A stretch of DNA of 64,000 nucleotides, taken from the NCBI RefSeq assembly GCF_035552695.1, contig NZ_DASZKT010000216.1:1-64000 (forward strand). Direction: 5' to 3'. This document shows positions 60,529-64,000 of this stretch, in pieces; positions within the stretch are counted from its first letter, which is position 1; each line of letters starts with the position of its first letter. This DNA is from Actinospica sp035552695 (GTDB lineage: Bacteria > Actinomycetota > Actinomycetes > Streptomycetales > Catenulisporaceae). Both the position numbers and the translations under genes were made by a program. The notes under the pieces were generated by a model. The model was given only the letters and a program-made list of their open reading frames with translations, had not been told where the DNA came from and made no database searches.

Positions 60529-60573
60529 ACTCCTTGAGCGGTTGTGCCGTGCCTGTGGGTAGTAGGCGCGGAT
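60529..60573 (-). repeat. Duplicated 45-base leader, copy 1
   Basis: These 45 bases, ending 7 bases before the start codon of PLD copy 1, match 61656-61700 at 41 of 45 positions. On the minus strand the block contains AAGGAGT (the ribosome site) and CTACCCACAGGCACGGCA. Such a conserved non-coding leader probably has a regulatory role or is a recent duplication. Confidence 0.75.
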
Positions 60574-60575
60574 CA

Positions 60576-60608
60576 CCGGCCCCCGCTCGCCCAGGGAGCG
60601 GAGGCCGG
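60576..60608 (-). terminator. Hairpin between the two PLD genes
   Basis: CCGGCC..CGCTC pairs with GAGCG..GGCCGG around a 2-base internal loop on each side and a hexaloop. It follows the stop of copy 2 by about 45 bases. Confidence 0.55.
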
Positions 60609-60652
60609 AGTCTTGATCAGGACGCTGTGACGCGGATGACGCGGCTGCCGGC

Positions 60653-61648
60653 CTACTGGGCCGTGCCGCCGGCGTAGTCCGAGTTGAACTGGGTCTCGAC
60701 GACCTTCTCCACGCCGGTGTCGTTGAGGATGATGCCGAGCTCGCGGTTGCTGTCGAGCGAGTTCGACGTCCAGTTCATCGAGCCGAGCTCGACGGTCGCG
60801 TCCGACAGGCCGTAGTCGGCGACGACGGCTTTGGCGTGGATGTAGTAACCGGTGCTGCTCGAGTAGCCGACCACGGTGCCGCCCGCGGCCTTGACCTCGG
60901 AGACCTCGGACGAGTACGAGGACGGGTCCTCGACCACGACGCGCACCTGCACGCCGGCCTTGGCGCGGGCCACCACGGCGCTGACGAGGGAAGAGCTGCT
61001 GAACTCCTCCTCCTCGACGTCCAACGTCTTGGTGGCGCCGTTGATGACCGACAGCAGGCGACTGGTGGCGGTGTTGGGCGACCAGAGCAGGTCGTCGCCG
61101 TCGCCCGGGGTGATCGCGGTGTTGGCGTAGTCGGCGTTGAACACCTTCTCGATCGCGGCCACGTCGGTCGCGTCGGTGTCGATGACGCCGTAGTCGCAAC
61201 TGGTCGTGTAGTACTTCGAGGTCAGGTTGCCGGTCAGGATCATCGACTGGTCGCCGTCGATCGTGATCGTCTTCTGGTGGGTGTAGGTGAAGCGCGAGGT
61301 GTTGGACTCGACCACACCGACGCCGGCCGCCTTGAGCTTCGAGATCGCGGACGAGTTGTACGAGGCGTGCTGGCCGTCGAGGACGACGCGGACGGTGACG
61401 CCGGCCTTCTCCCGGGCGACCAGGTCGTTCACGGCGGTGGTGTCGACGAGCTCGTACATGGTCATGTCGAGGGTCGTGGTCGCCGAGTTGATGAAGTCGT
61501 AGATCGTCGGCTCGGAGACCGAGCTCGTGTTGAACACGAAACCGGTGTACGTGCCGGTCGCGGCGTGCGCCGGGTAGCCGGCGAGAGCGGTGGCGGCGAG
61601 GCCGCCGGCGAGAGCGAGAGCAGTCTTGCGGAACGCACCTATGCGCAT
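60653..61648 (-). CDS. Secreted phospholipase-D-like protein, copy 2
   Basis: 331 residues, signal peptide (ALALAGGLAATALAGYPAHA). PLD motifs THQKTITID and IHAKAVVAD are both complete HxK(x4)D, each followed by a conserved GxxN (LTGNLTS and GSMNWTS). It is the likely ancestor of copy 1, which lies 131 bases downstream in tandem. Secreted PLD-like proteins of actinobacteria may act as nucleases or lipases. Confidence 0.88.
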   Translation of the reverse strand: MRIGAFRKTALALAGGLAATALAGYPAHAATGTYTGFVFNTSSVSEPTIYDFINSATTTLDMTMYELVDTTAVNDLVAREKAGVTVRVVLDGQHASYNSSAISKLKAAGVGVVESNTSRFTYTHQKTITIDGDQSMILTGNLTSKYYTTSCDYGVIDTDATDVAAIEKVFNADYANTAITPGDGDDLLWSPNTATSRLLSVINGATKTLDVEEEEFSSSSLVSAVVARAKAGVQVRVVVEDPSSYSSEVSEVKAAGGTVVGYSSSTGYYIHAKAVVADYGLSDATVELGSMNWTSNSLDSNRELGIILNDTGVEKVVETQFNSDYAGGTAQ

Positions 61649-61655
61649 GGATAAG

Positions 61656-61700
61656 ACTCCTTCAGCGGTTTTGCCGTGCCCGTGGGTAGCAGGCGCGGAT
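61656..61700 (-). repeat. Duplicated 45-base leader, copy 2
   Basis: Partner of 60529-60573, at the same distance (7 bases) from its start codon. The region just upstream has a 7 bp hairpin, GGGGGCG (61710-61716) with CGCCCCC (61732-61738), around a 15-base loop. Confidence 0.75.
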
Positions 61701-61980
61701 GCCGTGTTCGGGGGCGACTCTTAGCGCATCACGCCCCCATCACTCAGCACACTGAATCCGCGTGGAGTAGGCATGTCGACTACGTAACGATTCCGTGAAT
61801 CAGGTTCCGTAGTATTGACCCCTGCGGTACGCTATAAAGTTGGACCCATACCTGAATGCGTTTGTTCAGCGGGGAAATTCCGGCATGGCATGACAAAACG
61901 ACCGCATCAGGGTACGAAAAAGGGCCGAAGGGCGCGGGTGCGCGGCGGAATACTCGGGGGGCGCGCTCGCGGGGCGAAGG
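61701..61980. other. Intergenic region with hairpin 61710-61738
   Basis: No gene is recognised. It carries the 5' leader of PLD copy 2. On the plus strand TTGACC (61815) and TATAAA (61833) are only 12 bases apart, too close for a normal promoter. Confidence 0.4.
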
Positions 61981-62529
61981 TCAGGATCCGGCGGCGCCGC
62001 GCAGCGGCCAGGAACGGCGGACCCGGCGCTCCCAGGCGCGGCGGGCGCGGCTGGCGGCGCTCGGCTCCGCGCAGGGCTCGACGCCGTTGGAGGTGAAGGT
62101 GGCGGTGACGACCGTCCCGGCCCGGTAGCGCGGCGCGCGCACGATCAGCGAATCGGCCAGTTCCCGGGCGATGAACAGCCCGCGGCCGCCCTCGGCGTCC
62201 AGGTCGGCTTCGACCTCCGCGCGCTCCGGCACACCGAGTCCGCGCCACTTCCCGGCGTCCTTGACGGTGCACTCCACGGCCGTGCCCGCCGGGGTGGGCT
62301 TGCGCCGCAGCACCAGCTGGACCGGGCCGCTGCCGTGCCGCAACGCGTTGCCCGCCAGCTCGCTGATGACCAGTGCGGCGTCCCCCGCGCGCTCGGACAG
62401 GCCCCAGCGCTCCAGCGCGCCGGCCGTAAGCCGCCGGGCCTCCGCGAGCGCGGCGGGCGCGGTCAGCTCCGTCACGACGAGACCCAACACCACTTGGGGA
62501 CTGATCGAGCGTACGGAACGCACGCCCAT
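61981..62529 (-). CDS. RsbW/SpoIIAB-like ATP-binding protein
   Basis: 182 residues. HATPase_c_2 fold: N box SELAGNALRHG, DAEGGRGLFIARELADSL as G box. No kinase dimer domain. Actinobacteria have many such small anti-sigma/anti-anti-sigma-type ATPases. ATG at 62529 is chosen, but its ribosome site is weak and the frame is open upstream. Partner sigma factor or antagonist is not adjacent. Its final 25 residues are Arg-rich. Confidence 0.8.
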   Translation of the reverse strand: MGVRSVRSISPQVVLGLVVTELTAPAALAEARRLTAGALERWGLSERAGDAALVISELAGNALRHGSGPVQLVLRRKPTPAGTAVECTVKDAGKWRGLGVPERAEVEADLDAEGGRGLFIARELADSLIVRAPRYRAGTVVTATFTSNGVEPCAEPSAASRARRAWERRVRRSWPLRGAAGS

Positions 62530-62977
62530 GGCCGAGACCAAGACTCGGCGCGCTATGCGGCTTGACTGACGCGCCACGGTTGTTCCACTCCAGCGGGCTC
62601 GAAACGGTTCAGTTCTGGGCCGTACCAATCCGGAACGCCACCGCGCGCGTTCACCGCCAACCCTTACGCCGCACTCGTCTAAGGGTGGGTCGGCCTTCCG
62701 CGAAAAAGGCGATCCACGCACCCGCCGCCTCGGGCACTCTCCGCGTCCACACCCTCACTCGCAGCTTCCTTAAGTGCAGGTCACCGTGGGTGCTGGGGTA
62801 AATCGCGAACGTGGTACGGACCAGAGAGTATCGGGCCGAGCGCCCCTCCGATAGCCCCGCGCTGTCACAAAATGGGCGCGGAGTTTCGTCTCCGGAGCAC
62901 AGTGCGACACGAGGGCGCAATTGCATACGTCCGTTTCAAGCGTCCGCGCCGGTCGGAGGCAGGATGTCAACCTCAGG
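62530..62977. other. Intergenic region
   Basis: No convincing gene. A possible stem CCGCGC ... GCGCGG at about 62860-62880 could end the LCP transcript. The stretch also contains the promoter for the ATP-binding protein gene. Confidence 0.4.
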
Positions 62978-64000
62978 TCACTGTGATGCACTCGACGTGC
63001 CGGAACCTGTCTCATACTGCGGGTTGGCGGTGACACACGCGGCGCTGTTCGCACCATTCTCCTCGTAAGAGTCGCTGGGTACCGAGATCGCGGCGCTCGC
63101 GGAGTAGCTGCTGCCCGCCGTCGAGTACGTCGCCCCGGTCGTCCAGTCGGTGCCGATGGTCAGCACGAGCGTGGTTCCGGTGCCGGTCTCCTTGAGCGCC
63201 GAGGACGGCAGGTGCAGGTCGGTCGCCAGCTCGTTCGCCGCGGCGACCTCCTTGGCCGAGTAGACCAGCGTCGTCGAGGCCTGCGTCGCCGTGGCGTCGC
63301 TGCCGGAGCTGTAGACGAAGCCGTCCTGGAAGACCTGCTGCACGACCGTCTGGTGGCGGTTGGTGGTGCCGGACGCGTTGACGACGTTCACGTGCATCGG
63401 GTGGGCCCGCGCGGCGGCCTCCTCGGAGGCGTTCGGCGACGAGGACTTCGAGGCGGACGCCGAGGCCGTGGCACTGGCGCCGGCCGACCCGCTCGCCGAA
63501 GCCGACGCCGTGGCCGAGGCACTCTCCGACGCGGAGGCGGACGCGGAAGACGAGGAGCTCGAGCCGCCGGACGTCGTGAACGACTTGTCCTGCTGGATGG
63601 CCTGGAAGACCCCCTGCGCGTCGGAGGAGGCCTCGACGCGGTCCTGGTAGCTCGGGTCGCCGGTGTCGGTGTCCTGCTGCCACGGCATCGTCAGGAAGGT
63701 GGTGCGGTCGGCGTCCACCTCGCCGAAGTCGTTGGCCAGGCTGAGCAGGGCCGTCGCGCTGTCGAGGCCGTTGTCGACGGTCGTGTACCGGGTGACGGTC
63801 TCGGCGATCGACTGCAGCTCACCGAGGTTCGTGAGCGTCGCACTGGCCTTGACCTTGCGCAGCAGCGAGGACAGGAAGATGTGCGACGCCTGCTCGCGGC
63901 CGAGGTCGGAGCCGTCGTAGAAGGCGTCCCGGGTCCGTAGGAACTGCAGCGCCTGCTTGCCCTCGACGTTGGTCGTCCCGCCGCTGATCGTCAGGCCGGA
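62978..64000 (-). CDS. LytR-CpsA-Psr (LCP) family protein, 3' part
   Basis: Partial: the gene runs past the right edge of the window. Visible are the end of the LCP domain (QALQFLRTRDAFYDGSDLGREQ), then a Ser/Ala low-complexity linker and a LytR_C domain (HPMHVNVVNASGTTNRH ... ). LCP proteins attach teichoic-acid-like or arabinogalactan polymers to peptidoglycan. Translation beyond residue QQD at 63719 is continuous in the same frame. Confidence 0.9.
   Translation of the reverse strand, partial: SGLTISGGTTNVEGKQALQFLRTRDAFYDGSDLGREQASHIFLSSLLRKVKASATLTNLGELQSIAETVTRYTTVDNGLDSATALLSLANDFGEVDADRTTFLTMPWQQDTDTGDPSYQDRVEASSDAQGVFQAIQQDKSFTTSGGSSSSSSASASASESASATASASASGSAGASATASASASKSSSPNASEEAAARAHPMHVNVVNASGTTNRHQTVVQQVFQDGFVYSSGSDATATQASTTLVYSAKEVAAANELATDLHLPSSALKETGTGTTLVLTIGTDWTTGATYSTAGSSYSASAAISVPSDSYEENGANSAACVTANPQYETGSGTSSASQ

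Noticed and set aside
60529..61738. c-di-GMP or c-di-AMP riboswitch before the PLD genes
   Set aside because: The leader block has GGCACGGCAAAACC, faintly like the GEMM core, but the rest of either riboswitch is missing in both copies.
61815..62096. Plus-strand ORF of 93 residues with TTGACC and TATAAA upstream
   Set aside because: Promoter spacing is 12 bases, the product is mostly Arg/Gly, and it overlaps the ATP-binding protein gene.

Overview
The window is about 64 kb of chromosome from a high-GC Gram-positive bacterium (Actinomycetota). The evidence is very high third-position GC, many GTG/TTG starts, ATGA/GTGA stop-start overlaps, a conserved block infC-rpmI-rplT-rRNA methylase-PAS kinase-pheS-pheT, an arg operon in actinobacterial order, a HAIR (HspR) operator in front of lon, DUF1844, SseB, mycosin, LCP and pentapeptide families, and many apparently leaderless promoters. 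The arrangement resembles Streptomyces and its relatives (Streptomyces/Catenulispora-like); genus is not determinable from sequence alone.

Layout. 1-592: 5' end of a 16S rRNA gene (minus strand) with its leader and two promoter candidates, then the tyrS terminator. 593-9480: a long minus-strand arginine unit, argC-J-B-D-F-R-H followed by tyrS, with a candidate ARG operator at the argC start. 9526-12131: a headless TetR gene, a doubtful small ORF, and an ABC-F ATPase preceded by a 41-codon upstream ORF. 12171-19785: translation block pheT-pheS, a PAS histidine kinase, an rRNA 2'-O-methyltransferase, rplT, rpmI and infC, with a terminator-like hairpin in the infC leader. 20019-26316: DUF1844, SseB, an orphan mycosin with a membrane partner, an alanine-racemase-fold enzyme and an ArnT-like glycosyltransferase. 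26437-28460: an intact 5'-3' exonuclease followed by a decayed second copy and a sigma-factor scrap. 28460-35109: DinB, an isoprenoid-quinone trio (polyprenyl synthase, UbiA-like, UbiE-like), a phosphatase, trmB, a PadR regulator with low-complexity N-terminus, and ung. 35138-37569: kynurenine operon (tryptophan dioxygenase, kynureninase) with a divergent Lrp regulator. 37672-41235: a tiny exported CXXCH protein beside a phospholipase-C-like enzyme, then a 14-TM exporter. 41285-44779: a hypothetical gene and a two-permease ABC exporter. 44934-54702: a run of mostly plus-strand genes including an ADP-ribosylglycohydrolase, GlxA-type AraC regulator, DJ-1, pentapeptide, Sir2, NUDIX, PLP decarboxylase, Ser/Thr kinase and M48 protease. 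54706-56752: SMI1/KNR4, GNAT and transposase debris bounded by inverted repeats. 56801-64000: lon, a small DUF6191-like protein, two tandem secreted phospholipase-D-like paralogues with a duplicated leader, an RsbW-type ATPase, and the 3' part of an LCP gene running off the window.

How the genes work together. The first third is core biosynthesis and translation, largely in long operons with translational coupling. The middle is accessory: quinone synthesis, tryptophan catabolism, export. The most interesting items are the CXXCH mini-protein/phospholipase pair, the ABC-F upstream ORF, the infC attenuator with an ATC start, the decayed exonuclease duplicate, the PLD duplication with a conserved non-coding leader, the PadR double operator, and a neighbourhood of NAD/ADP-ribose enzymes. 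No CRISPR array, tRNA, intact insertion sequence or complete defence island was found.
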